From an uncultured Clostridium sp. (GTDB taxonomy: Bacteria > Bacillota > Clostridia > TANB77 > CAG-508), in NCBI GenBank assembly GCA_900554815.1, contig USIO01000023.1:1-25482 (forward strand): a DNA stretch of 25,482 bases. The letters run 5' to 3'. The position numbers and the translations under genes are program-made. Numbering within the stretch: position 1 is the first letter of the stretch; every line of letters begins with the position of its first letter. Under the pieces are notes generated by a model. That model searched no databases and was not told where the DNA came from. It saw only the letters and a list, made by a program, of their open reading frames with translations. Positions 1-6,113 of the stretch are shown here, in pieces.

Positions 1-51
1 TTCTAGGTGTTTACCTTTTCTACTTTTTGTGGTATTATTTTCTTGACACAT
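1..51 (-). CDS. IS30-like transposase, N-terminal start only (runs off the left edge)
   Basis: An open frame starts with ATG at 51 and runs leftwards off the window. It gives 17 residues beginning MCQENNTTKSRKGKHLE. A Shine-Dalgarno-like AAAGGAAG lies just upstream. A short polar leader followed by a K-x-K-H-L segment is typical of IS30-family transposases, where a helix-turn-helix with the consensus 'EER/IE' follows. The call rests only on this short N-terminus and on the neighbouring mobile DNA, so it is tentative. The start codon lies inside one arm of a 13-bp inverted repeat (45-57 and 105-117), which could limit translation of read-through RNA. Confidence 0.45.
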   Translation of the reverse strand, partial: MCQENNTTKSRKGKHLE

Positions 52-117
52 AATTAATTCTTCCTTTCAATGTTTGATTCGACACCAACATTGTATCATA
101 AGTTTTAATTATGTGTC
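45..117 (-). repeat. 13-bp inverted repeat around the transposase start
   Basis: GACACATAATTAA at 45-57 and TTAATTATGTGTC at 105-117 are perfect inverted copies separated by 47 nt. One arm contains the ATG of the minus-strand transposase start. A possible native -10 (TACAAT, minus strand, 95-90) lies between the arms, so only RNA entering from outside would carry both arms. It may be an anti-read-through hairpin of an insertion sequence. Confidence 0.5.
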
Positions 118-184
118 TTTTTATTTATCTTAAAACGGTAATTTAATTTTACCATTTGCAAGTTTTCTACAAAAATAAAAAATG

Positions 185-213
185 TTGACATAACATATAA
201 AGGGTGTTATAAT
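185..213 (+). promoter_or_regulatory. Perfect consensus sigma-A promoter for the HIT/radical SAM operon
   Basis: TTGACA at 185-190 and TATAAT at 208-213 are separated by exactly 17 nt, so both hexamers match consensus. Transcription would start near 220 and give a leader of about 90 nt before the first gene. Nothing else lies between, so this promoter should drive the operon strongly and constitutively unless a repressor acts. An imperfect palindrome (GGTAA-N7-TTACC, 137-153) sits upstream and could be an operator or an insertion-sequence end; this is not proven. Confidence 0.8.
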
Positions 214-306
214 TTGCCATGTAAGAGGTTATACATAAGTAAAAAATACAATTTGTTAGAAAAATTATTAAATATAAAAACAAAAGAGTGATTAAAATTC
301 AGTAAA

Positions 307-1020
307 ATGGAGGTGAGAAAAATAGATACAGATTTTAGAATGCGACTTAAGCATAATAAAAAACCATTACAATATTTTGATGCAGAAACAAGAGATGGAT
401 TTCCACCAGAACCAGAAGGAATGCGCTGGATTCATTTTTATGGGGGAACAAAGAATTACAGAGCATACTTAGCACCAGCTGATCTTTCAAGAGCAGATTT
501 TATGGAACAATATCCAGAGTATGTTCCTGAACAGAATAGACCTATTTATGAAAATAATGGAATAATTGTTAGAGCTGATCCAAAATATCCATGTCCTGGG
601 TTTTATATTTTTGGACTAGACAAGACTTACAGGGCTTTTGATCTTTTAGATGATACTACATTTCTTAGATATGCATTTATTCTTAAGAAAACAAAAGAAG
701 GCATGAGAAAAGAATTAGGATTAAACTATGCCCATCTTCTTTCAAATGAAAAATCTGACCCTTTTGTTAATGTGCATTTTTGGTTAGTACCTGTTGAAGG
801 AACAACTTCTCCAGATTTATTAGACTTTAATGTAAAAGAGTATTTAGAGAGCTTTACGCCAAAAGATGAAATTGATACAATTTTATCATACAATGAGAGG
901 ATGAGAGAATATCTAAAAAGAATAGATTTAGTAAGGCAAGACAATGAGTTAACTGCAAAATTATTAGGTAAAGAAAAAACTCAAGGTTTAGATGCTCAAG
1001 ATGAAGATATTGAGAGATAG
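307..1020 (+). CDS. Uncharacterised HIT-like fold protein, first gene of the radical SAM operon
   Basis: This 237-residue protein is not recognised by name. Residues 85-165 align by eye with the HIT protein encoded at 2165-2605. Both have a hydrophobic strand after a Gly-Phe (GFYIF here, GFFVV there), an amphipathic helix, and then an N-V-H-F strand followed by hydrophobic-Pro. Here the second HIT-motif histidine is Trp (NVHFWLVPVE, residues 155-164), so nucleotide hydrolase activity by the usual HIT mechanism is unlikely. The N-terminal 80 residues and the charged C-terminal tail are extra. The start is uncertain. The ATG at 307 has a poor upstream ribosome site and itself overlaps a strong GGAGGTGAG (309-317), which is ideally spaced for an ATA codon at 322 in the same frame. 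The radical SAM gene follows after 17 nt, which implies co-expression. Confidence 0.75.
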   Translation: MEVRKIDTDFRMRLKHNKKPLQYFDAETRDGFPPEPEGMRWIHFYGGTKNYRAYLAPADLSRADFMEQYPEYVPEQNRPIYENNGIIVRADPKYPCPGFYIFGLDKTYRAFDLLDDTTFLRYAFILKKTKEGMRKELGLNYAHLLSNEKSDPFVNVHFWLVPVEGTTSPDLLDFNVKEYLESFTPKDEIDTILSYNERMREYLKRIDLVRQDNELTAKLLGKEKTQGLDAQDEDIER

Positions 1021-1037
1021 AACTTAGGAGGGAAAAA

Positions 1038-2087
1038 ATGCATTTAAATGTTTTTGCAAGCCAAAGTTGTTTTGTTCACTGCAAAGGATGCTATAGTTAC
1101 TCGAGAGAAGAAAGGCCAGGGAAAATATTTCCTACAGATAAATTAGTTAGCTTTTTACAATATGCTCATGATGTAGGAGTTCCAAAAATTACTCTTTGTG
1201 GTGGAGATCCTTTAGCTCGTGATGATATTATTGACTTACTTGAAGAAATTAAAGAAATAGGTTTTAGAGTTTCACTAGACACAGTTGGTAGTCCAATTAT
1301 AAAAAATGCATCAATAGGAAGACGTAAAGTTGTGAATCAATTAGATGCAAAGAGGATAGCAGAACTTGTTGATGTAATTGGAATCCCTATTGATGGTTCA
1401 ACTGATGAAATTTTTAGGCGTTTTAGAAATACAAAGTCGGATATAGTTAATGAGCAATTAGCTATATGTCAAGAATTACACAAATATGGAGCAAATATTT
1501 GTATTAATACAGTTGCACATAAGGGAAATTTAGAAGATGCACATGAATTAGCAAAGCTGATTAGAGGACTTGATTACATAAATAAATGGCAGATTTTTCA
1601 ATATATGCCTTTAGGAAAATATGGAGTTAAAAATAGAAAGTTATTTGAGATTACTGATGAAGAATTTTCAAATTTTCAATCTGATGTTTTAGAAGTATTT
1701 GATAATGACATTACTAAATTGCAGTTTAAATCTTCTAGTGATAGAATGAATACATATATGTTAATTGATAATTCAGGAAATGCATGGATTCCTTCATCAG
1801 ATAATAGATCACCATCTAATGAAAATGGAAATAGAATAATTGGTAATATTTCTAATCCAAATGAATGGTATAAAATTTGTTCACTTTTAGATAGAGAAAT
1901 TCCTGTATCACATCAATTACAGAATAATTATACAAGTGGAGTAGAAGCGAGACAAAGATTTGTGAATGCAATTTCTAATAATGGTGAATATCGAAATTTA
2001 CCACAGTTACAACAAACAACAATAGGACCACAAAGTGCAGAGAGTATTATTAAGGATAATCTAGGAAAAGAAGAATCAGAAAGATGA
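1038..2087 (+). CDS. Radical SAM enzyme, viperin/MoaA-like
   Basis: This 349-residue protein carries the radical SAM cluster motif CX3CX2C at Cys11, Cys15 and Cys18, followed by Tyr, and a SAM-binding GGDP at 55-58. The order of later blocks recalls viperin: an ICINTV strand (154-159), K-W-Q-I-F-Q-Y-M (183-190, compare W-K-V-F-Q-C in viperin), then I-T-D-E-E-F (205-210). The chain ends with a C-terminal region of about 100 residues. No SPASM-type multi-cysteine domain is visible, so a second Fe-S cluster is unlikely. The family uses a 4Fe-4S cluster to cleave S-adenosylmethionine and start radical chemistry; the substrate here is unknown. A strong AGGAGGG ribosome site precedes the ATG. Two HIT-fold proteins flank it in one operon, which hints at a nucleotide or nucleotidyl substrate. 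That is inference, and a peptide or other substrate is not excluded. Confidence 0.85.
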   Translation: MHLNVFASQSCFVHCKGCYSYSREERPGKIFPTDKLVSFLQYAHDVGVPKITLCGGDPLARDDIIDLLEEIKEIGFRVSLDTVGSPIIKNASIGRRKVVNQLDAKRIAELVDVIGIPIDGSTDEIFRRFRNTKSDIVNEQLAICQELHKYGANICINTVAHKGNLEDAHELAKLIRGLDYINKWQIFQYMPLGKYGVKNRKLFEITDEEFSNFQSDVLEVFDNDITKLQFKSSSDRMNTYMLIDNSGNAWIPSSDNRSPSNENGNRIIGNISNPNEWYKICSLLDREIPVSHQLQNNYTSGVEARQRFVNAISNNGEYRNLPQLQQTTIGPQSAESIIKDNLGKEESER

Positions 2088-2164
2088 TATTAATGGTATT
2101 TAATTTTTAGTATTAAGATAATCAAAAAATAAATATAATACTTAAAAGTGAGGTTAGTAATAAA

Positions 2165-2605
2165 ATGATAAATTATGCAAACGAAGAAGTGAATTTAAAT
2201 GGTTGCCTTGCTTGTGCATATGTAAAAAATGAATTTATATTACCTTGTGGAATGGCATATCAGAATGATAGATTTACATTATCGCAAGATTGGGAGTTAC
2301 CAATACAAGGATTTTTCGTTGTTTCTCCAACAAGACATATAGAAAATTTTGAAGAACTTTCAAAAAAGGAAAGGATAGAAATCTTCGAAATAGTTAATAA
2401 GACTATCAAAATTTTAAAATCTAATAATATATGTGATAGATTTAATGTTATATTTGAGGAAAAACAAAATGTACATTTTCATGTATGGATAATGCCAAGA
2501 CATAAATGGATGAGTGATTTAGTTGGAAATATAAGTAATAATATTGGGAAAATTTTTGAATATGCAAAAATGAATTTAAAAACACCTGACAATCTAAAAA
2601 AATAA
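2165..2605 (+). CDS. HIT family (histidine triad) protein
   Basis: This 146-residue protein has the layout of the HIT superfamily: Cys14-x-x-Cys17 near the N-terminus, a core with hydrophobic strands and an amphipathic helix (residues 45-85), and the signature NVHFHVWIMPRH (102-113). His104 and the presumed nucleophile His106 are present; the third triad position is Trp. HIT enzymes hydrolyse or transfer nucleoside monophosphates. The gene lies 77 nt after the radical SAM gene. The gap contains a TATAAT at 2134-2139 without a good -35, and a GAGG ribosome site stands before the ATG. A 17-bp terminator hairpin follows, so this is the last gene of the operon. Its role is probably nucleotide chemistry linked to the radical SAM enzyme (inference). 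Confidence 0.82.
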   Translation: MINYANEEVNLNGCLACAYVKNEFILPCGMAYQNDRFTLSQDWELPIQGFFVVSPTRHIENFEELSKKERIEIFEIVNKTIKILKSNNICDRFNVIFEEKQNVHFHVWIMPRHKWMSDLVGNISNNIGKIFEYAKMNLKTPDNLKK

Positions 2606-2635
2606 ACGAAATTACCCAAATTATAAAAGAAAATT

Positions 2636-2680
2636 TTATATAACAACAATTGGCTAGCAAAGTCAATTGTTGTTATATAA
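2636..2680. terminator. 17-bp perfect hairpin terminator between the radical SAM operon and the relaxase
   Basis: The arms 2636-2652 and 2664-2680 are perfect inverted copies around an 11-nt loop and are followed by A/T-rich DNA. The hairpin lies between the convergent HIT and relaxase genes and can act in both directions. Confidence 0.75.
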
Positions 2681-2797
2681 TTAAAAATATTTTTAAATAT
2701 ATTTTTAGTGTCCTGAATATTTTGTAAATTATATTAGGAATTAAGGTTATATGCTTGTTATTTATAAATTAATTAAGGAGAAAGCAAAGTTCTTATT

Positions 2798-4072
2798 TTA
2801 TAATATTTCTTTATTTGTATATTTTGTTCCTTTTTTGGAATATTCAATTTCTAAACTATTTTTAAGTTCAAAATATTTAATCTTGTTTAGCCTATTTGTT
2901 ATGTTGTTGCAACATTTTATTTGTTCTGTAAGAGGTGTGATTTTTTTAGAAATATCTATAATTTGATTTTCAAAATCTTTCTTTTCATTATCAGTTTTAG
3001 TTTTTTTATATTTCTTCCATAGATTTTCTCTTTCGCTTTTTAAAGGATTTATTTTTTCATAAATACTTTTTTCAAATTTAAGTAATTCTTCTTCTGGGTT
3101 TATATTATTAGTAACTAATAATTTTGCTTGATTAGAATATTCATCCATTTTTTTTATTTCTCTTATTAATTCTGGTGTAATTCTTGTTATATTCGATTTT
3201 AAGTCATTTTCTGTCTTTATACCAAATAATTTCTTGTAATGAAACATTAGGTATAAAATACTGCCTTTTTGTGGATAATGTTTTTCTTTTATATTATTGT
3301 AATATTTATAAGTCCTATTAATTAATAAATATGGATCTGGAGAATAAGGAAAGGTAGCTTGAGTTTCTAATATTCTTTTAAAGATATTTTCTTTAGAATA
3401 ATTTTTACCAAATTGTTTTTCAATTCTTGTGTTTCTTTTATAAGGTTCTCGTCTAATAGATAGGGAGTTGTTTCTATCAGTTATAATATAATCTAAGTCT
3501 TTTAATATTTGTATAAATTCATCATAATCTTTGCTACTGGCTATTGCATAATCAATTGAATCTCTCATAAGCTCTTTGTATAAATTACTTGTAGCATATT
3601 TATTGTATTTTTCTTCTTGTTTTAAAACGCTTAACCCATATTCTTCACATATTTCGTCTGATGTTTTTCCCATAAGTGCATAGTCTCTTTTTTTGTTATA
3701 AAATCTTTTGCCATCTATAAATGAAACAGAATTTATAACAAAGTGGTTGTGAATATTATCAGTGTTTAAATGGGTAGATACAATTACTTGAAAATTTTCT
3801 CCCCATAGTTCATCTGCAAGTTTTACACCAATTTCATGTGCTTGTTCTAGAGTAACTTCATCTTTAACAAAAGATTGTATGCCATGAAAACATTCAATTC
3901 CTTCAGTTTTAAAAAATTGTTTCTTAACATTTTTCATTTCATAAAAAGCAGTATCAGGTATGCAATTGATACCTGATACATATAATTTTTGTTCTGTTTT
4001 TTCTCCATTAATTGCATATTCAATAAGTTGGTTTAATCTGCTTTTAAATTTCCATATTTTTGTTATTGCCAT
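2798..4072 (-). CDS. MOBP-type relaxase/mobilization nuclease (MobA/VirD2-like)
   Basis: The 424-residue protein nicks DNA at oriT and leads the strand into the recipient during conjugative mobilization. The N-terminal domain (about 1-130) has the family motifs: a motif I segment with candidate nucleophile Tyr19 followed by N-G-E-K-T, and the metal-binding histidines His101, His108 and His110 in the HLNTDNIHNHF segment. The C-terminal 200 residues are lysine-rich and probably coiled coil. Its start overlaps the end of the MobC-like gene by 29 nt, which implies translational coupling. No type IV secretion or coupling-protein genes are visible in the window, so the element is probably mobilizable and relies on another element's conjugation machinery. 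Length is normal and I see no disruption. Confidence 0.88.
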   Translation of the reverse strand: MAITKIWKFKSRLNQLIEYAINGEKTEQKLYVSGINCIPDTAFYEMKNVKKQFFKTEGIECFHGIQSFVKDEVTLEQAHEIGVKLADELWGENFQVIVSTHLNTDNIHNHFVINSVSFIDGKRFYNKKRDYALMGKTSDEICEEYGLSVLKQEEKYNKYATSNLYKELMRDSIDYAIASSKDYDEFIQILKDLDYIITDRNNSLSIRREPYKRNTRIEKQFGKNYSKENIFKRILETQATFPYSPDPYLLINRTYKYYNNIKEKHYPQKGSILYLMFHYKKLFGIKTENDLKSNITRITPELIREIKKMDEYSNQAKLLVTNNINPEEELLKFEKSIYEKINPLKSERENLWKKYKKTKTDNEKKDFENQIIDISKKITPLTEQIKCCNNITNRLNKIKYFELKNSLEIEYSKKGTKYTNKEIL

Positions 4073-4409
4073 TTAATGCTCCTTTCTTTTGAGGAATAAG
4101 ATAAACCTCTTGCATACTTAAAACTAAATCTTGAATTTGATTTAATAGAGGGGTGAATTTATTTTCTTTTATATAACCTTGATATCTATTATAAGTTCTT
4201 GCCATCTGGTTTAAATTATTTGCCATACCTCGTAACTGATTTAGCATTTCATAAAATCTTTCATCAGGTTGTTCTTTTAGTTCATAATCCTGAATAATTT
4301 TTCTAAAGAAATCTGATTTTGTTAGTCCAGACTTTTTAAGCTTTTCATCAAAAATTCTTTTTTCATCTTCGCTTAAAAATATATTAATTTTTATATTTCG
4401 TTTTCTCAT
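4044..4409 (-). CDS. MobC-like relaxosome accessory protein
   Basis: This is a 121-residue basic protein. Residues 5-45 look like a ribbon-helix-helix: a short strand (NIKINIFL), an E-D-E-K-R-I-F helix and then a second helix after S-G-L-T-K-S-D-F. The rest matches the MobC pattern 'L-N-Q-L-R-G-M-A-N-N-L-N-Q-M-A', common in proteins that melt DNA around nic and recruit the relaxase. The gene is immediately upstream of the relaxase and overlaps it. The AT-rich upstream region with inverted repeats (4473-4555) is the natural place for the oriT it would bind. Confidence 0.82.
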   Translation of the reverse strand: MRKRNIKINIFLSEDEKRIFDEKLKKSGLTKSDFFRKIIQDYELKEQPDERFYEMLNQLRGMANNLNQMARTYNRYQGYIKENKFTPLLNQIQDLVLSMQEVYLIPQKKGALNGNNKNMEI

Positions 4410-4678
4410 AAAATTTTCATCTCACTTTTTATAAAAGTTTTTGGCGTTTTGATTTTTTTATTTTAGGGTTTGGGACTTGTCCAATTCTTGATAGGTATTT
4501 GGGCGTGAGTACAAATACGGTGCTTGCATATTCAATAATTTTAGAAAGTACTCACAATTAAAATTTTTCATTGGCATTTACGAAAAGAAAAAGAAGTCAC
4601 AAACATTTTAAATTTTGTGCCTAAAATAAGAAGTTTTACTTTATTATTTTTTACTTTTTCTTATTAATTTTTATAAAA
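4410..4678. other. Candidate oriT region upstream of mobC
   Basis: This gene-free stretch of 269 nt lies between the MobC-like gene and a tiny ORF. It holds an 8-bp perfect inverted repeat (GTGAGTAC 4505-4512, GTACTCAC 4548-4555) and a small palindrome GGACTTGTCC at 4473-4482. It is locally less AT-rich than its surroundings. Position directly upstream of mobC-relaxase plus inverted repeats fits an origin of transfer of the MOBP class. The nic site itself cannot be assigned. Confidence 0.35.
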
Positions 4679-4867
4679 TTATTCTTTTATTAAATTCATA
4701 TTTTTAAAATAAAAATAGTTTTCTCTAGCACCTAAAAAGAAGATTTTTCTTTCTTCAAAATTGCTCATTTGAAGATAAAGTGATATTAAATTTTGTAACA
4801 TTTTACATTCTTCTTCGTTTAAATTTGGTACTTCATCATATTCTTGGATATTTATTAATAATTTCAT
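4679..4867 (-). CDS. Small uncharacterised protein of the mobilization module (62 aa)
   Basis: A 62-residue acidic, soluble-looking protein that I do not recognise. It has no good ribosome site of its own. Its ATG lies 32 nt inside the end of the 49-residue ORF at 4836-4985, so it is probably translated by coupling. The chain reads like a short helical protein with a conserved-looking EEC centre and an aromatic C-terminal stretch (Y-F-Y-F). Such tiny proteins are common between TnpV and MobC genes on mobilizable elements. Its function is unknown. Confidence 0.45.
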   Translation of the reverse strand: MKLLINIQEYDEVPNLNEEECKMLQNLISLYLQMSNFEERKIFFLGARENYFYFKNMNLIKE

Positions 4868-4985
4868 TTACTTGATTTTCTAAATCTTGGTATTCTAAAT
4901 CGTTATTTTTAAGTTCGATTCTTGCTAAATCTAATAATTCATTAAATTCTATTGAATCTACATCATATAATCTTTTTTCTTCCAT
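4836..4985 (-). CDS. Small uncharacterised ORF (49 aa) overlapping the next ORF
   Basis: An open frame of 49 residues starts at ATG 4985 (sequence begins MEEKRLYDVDSIEF) and ends in TGA at 4838-4836. The ribosome site AAGAGGT is correctly spaced (8 nt) for this ATG but too close for the in-frame ATG at 4991. The protein is acidic and probably one or two helices. It follows the TnpV gene by 15 nt and overlaps the 62-residue ORF, consistent with one transcript. I do not recognise a family. Confidence 0.45.
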   Translation of the reverse strand: MEEKRLYDVDSIEFNELLDLARIELKNNDLEYQDLENQVNEIINKYPRI

Positions 4986-5000
4986 AATCATTACCTCTTT

Positions 5001-5354
5001 CTATACATAAATTAATTCTTTTAATATAATTTCTTCGACACAATTTTTAATGTTGTTCATTTTACCAACCCATTCCATTTGGTTAGTAGCTTTTAATTTT
5101 TCTGTAATATTTTCTTTTTCCATAAACTGTTTCATTAGAAATTCAAATCTTGCATTTGCTATTTCATCTATCTCCATCAAATGTTTTTGTAACTTATTAT
5201 TAATAAACAAAATAGTGTATTCAGCTTTTCTATTTTCTTGTAAAAATCTTAATCTCATTCGACCATATTTACCTAGTTTAAAAGCGTTTACTTTTTTTGG
5301 TGGAGATAAATTGGGAAGATAATAATCTCCGTGTTTTGTGTATTCAATTTTCAT
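5001..5354 (-). CDS. tnpV: TnpV-family transposon-encoded protein
   Basis: The 117-residue protein matches the pattern I know for the TnpV family found on Firmicutes transposons and mobilizable elements: Y-T-K-x-G-D-Y near the N-terminus, G-K-Y-G-R-x-R followed by a basic helix, then N-Q-M-E-W-V-G-K-M-N-N-I and a final E-L-I-Y-V. Its biochemical role is not established. I chose ATG 5354 because GGAG is spaced 9 nt before it; the upstream in-frame ATG at 5369 overlaps that ribosome site. It is the gene nearest to the tRNA-Leu att scar and heads the minus-strand run towards the relaxase. Confidence 0.75.
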   Translation of the reverse strand: MKIEYTKHGDYYLPNLSPPKKVNAFKLGKYGRMRLRFLQENRKAEYTILFINNKLQKHLMEIDEIANARFEFLMKQFMEKENITEKLKATNQMEWVGKMNNIKNCVEEIILKELIYV

Positions 5355-5369
5355 TAAAATCAACTCCAT

Positions 5370-5630
5370 TTCTTTTTATATTAATAAAAGGCCATCTACA
5401 ATTAAGTAAATAGCCTTAAGGTTAAATCAATAATAAATCATCTATCACATCTAATAATATCTAACAAAACATCTAACATTTTTTTAATAAATTTGTAAAA
5501 TCATAAAAAAATTATAATCTTATTTAGTAAGTAAGAAAATTAAGTATAAATGCTAGAATATTCATAATTTTGAGCTTTTTAAAAGGCAATATTTAGTGTT
5601 AAAAATAAATAACTATAAATTACCTTAAAA
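5370..5630. other. Gene-free terminal segment of the integrated element
   Basis: No gene is visible here. The segment contains four copies of ATCTA starting at 5440, 5449, 5459 and 5471, spaced about one helical turn apart, and a weak hairpin (AAGGC 5388-5392, GCCTT 5413-5417). Because it abuts the tRNA-Leu fragment it is the expected place for recombinase arm-type binding sites. That assignment is inferred from position only. Confidence 0.35.
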
Positions 5631-5687
5631 GACTCAAAATCCTGCGAAGTAACATTCGTGTGGGTTCGACCCCCACCACCTGCACCA
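5631..5687 (+). other. 3' half of tRNA-Leu(CAA): attachment-site scar of an integrative element
   Basis: The sequence begins in the anticodon arm (G-A-CTCAAAA with anticodon CAA) and continues through the 3' anticodon stem, a class II variable arm (CGAA...TTCG), a T arm (GTGGG-TTCGACC-CCCAC, 5660-5676), the acceptor strand CACCTGC (5677-5683), A and CCA (5685-5687). The 5' half (D arm and the GCAGGTG acceptor strand) is missing: upstream of 5631 the DNA is unrelated A/T-rich sequence. It is therefore not a functional tRNA gene. A 3' tRNA remnant with an abrupt left border and mobilization genes on that side is the classic attR-type product of integration into a tRNA gene. The intact tRNA-Leu should lie at the other end of the element, left of this window. 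Confidence 0.85.
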
Positions 5688-5731
5688 TAGTAAAATGATT
5701 TGATTAAATTTAATATATAAATCGTAAAATA

Positions 5732-5764
5732 AAACTATGTAGTACTTTTTTTACTACATAGTTT
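5732..5764. terminator. Hairpin terminator after the tRNA-Leu fragment and the polC operon
   Basis: The 13-bp perfect arms 5732-5744 and 5752-5764 flank a T-rich 7-nt loop. On the plus strand it is the original tRNA-Leu terminator. On the minus strand it lies 30 nt after the DUF1294 stop and can end the polC operon. Confidence 0.75.
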
Positions 5765-5793
5765 ATTTGTATTATAAAAAATATTATTCCATT

Positions 5794-6097
5794 TTATCTT
5801 ATTAGTATATATATAATCAGCACTGTTTCTGTAACTAATATTGTTGGTAATCCTATTACAAATCTCATTTTTTTTGTTTTATGGTGGAATGTATACATGC
5901 CTGCTATTGTTCCTATTCCGTCCTCCCAATAATGTAATAACAAACAAAGTATGTTCACTAATTCTCCAGTAACCTTTTTGGGCTTTTTTCTTATCTATCC
6001 ACATGGCAAGGAATCCTATTATATTAATGATAATAAAATATATAATAATATTTTTTATAGTAAATATATGTTCAATTTTTATAGTATCTATTGTCAT
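5794..6097 (-). CDS. DUF1294 family membrane protein, interrupted by a CGG +1 frameshift
   Basis: Read in two frames this makes a complete 100-residue DUF1294-type small membrane protein: a first hydrophobic segment (about 15-33), D-K-K-K-A-Q-K-G-Y-W-R-I, then T-L-F-V-I-T-L-L-G-G. The second frame continues I-G-T-I-A-G-M-Y-T-F-H-H-K-T and ends with a second hydrophobic helix. The zero frame stops early after 72 residues. The break is at codon 60: CGG followed by A (CGGA, minus strand 5920-5917). Skipping the C gives LLGG-G-IGTIAG, which fits the family spacing 'LLGG-x-x-G'. The gene lies 16 nt after polC, has an AAGGA ribosome site, and is probably the last gene of that operon. Its function is unknown. 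It may be a pseudogene, a sequencing error or a recoded gene; the same lesion in sigH and glyQS favours recoding. Confidence 0.75.
5917..5920 (-). other. CGGA recoding candidate site in the DUF1294 gene
   Basis: The zero-frame codons are GGA-CGG-AAT. The frame that restores the protein reads GGA-(C)GGA-ATA. See the findings on CGGA. Confidence 0.6.
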
Positions 6098-6113
6098 TAT
6101 TTATCCTTCTTTC

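Noticed and set aside
214..306. A RiPP precursor peptide gene in front of the radical SAM operon
   Set aside because: No start codon with a ribosome site opens a frame of useful length here; the gaps between the three genes are 17 and 77 nt and also hold no small ORF.
2109..2142. A 7-bp inverted repeat (AGTATTA/TAATACT) as a terminator between the radical SAM and HIT genes
   Set aside because: The stem is short, A/T only and has a 20-nt loop with no T-tract; it is likely to be chance in such A/T-rich DNA.
2751..2966. A small membrane protein on the plus strand
   Set aside because: It is mostly antisense to the C-terminus of the relaxase and its hydrophobic composition is what complement of Lys/Glu-rich coding sequence produces.
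5631..5687. A functional tRNA-Leu gene
   Set aside because: The 5' acceptor strand, the D arm and most of the 5' anticodon stem are absent upstream of 5631; only the 3' half is present.
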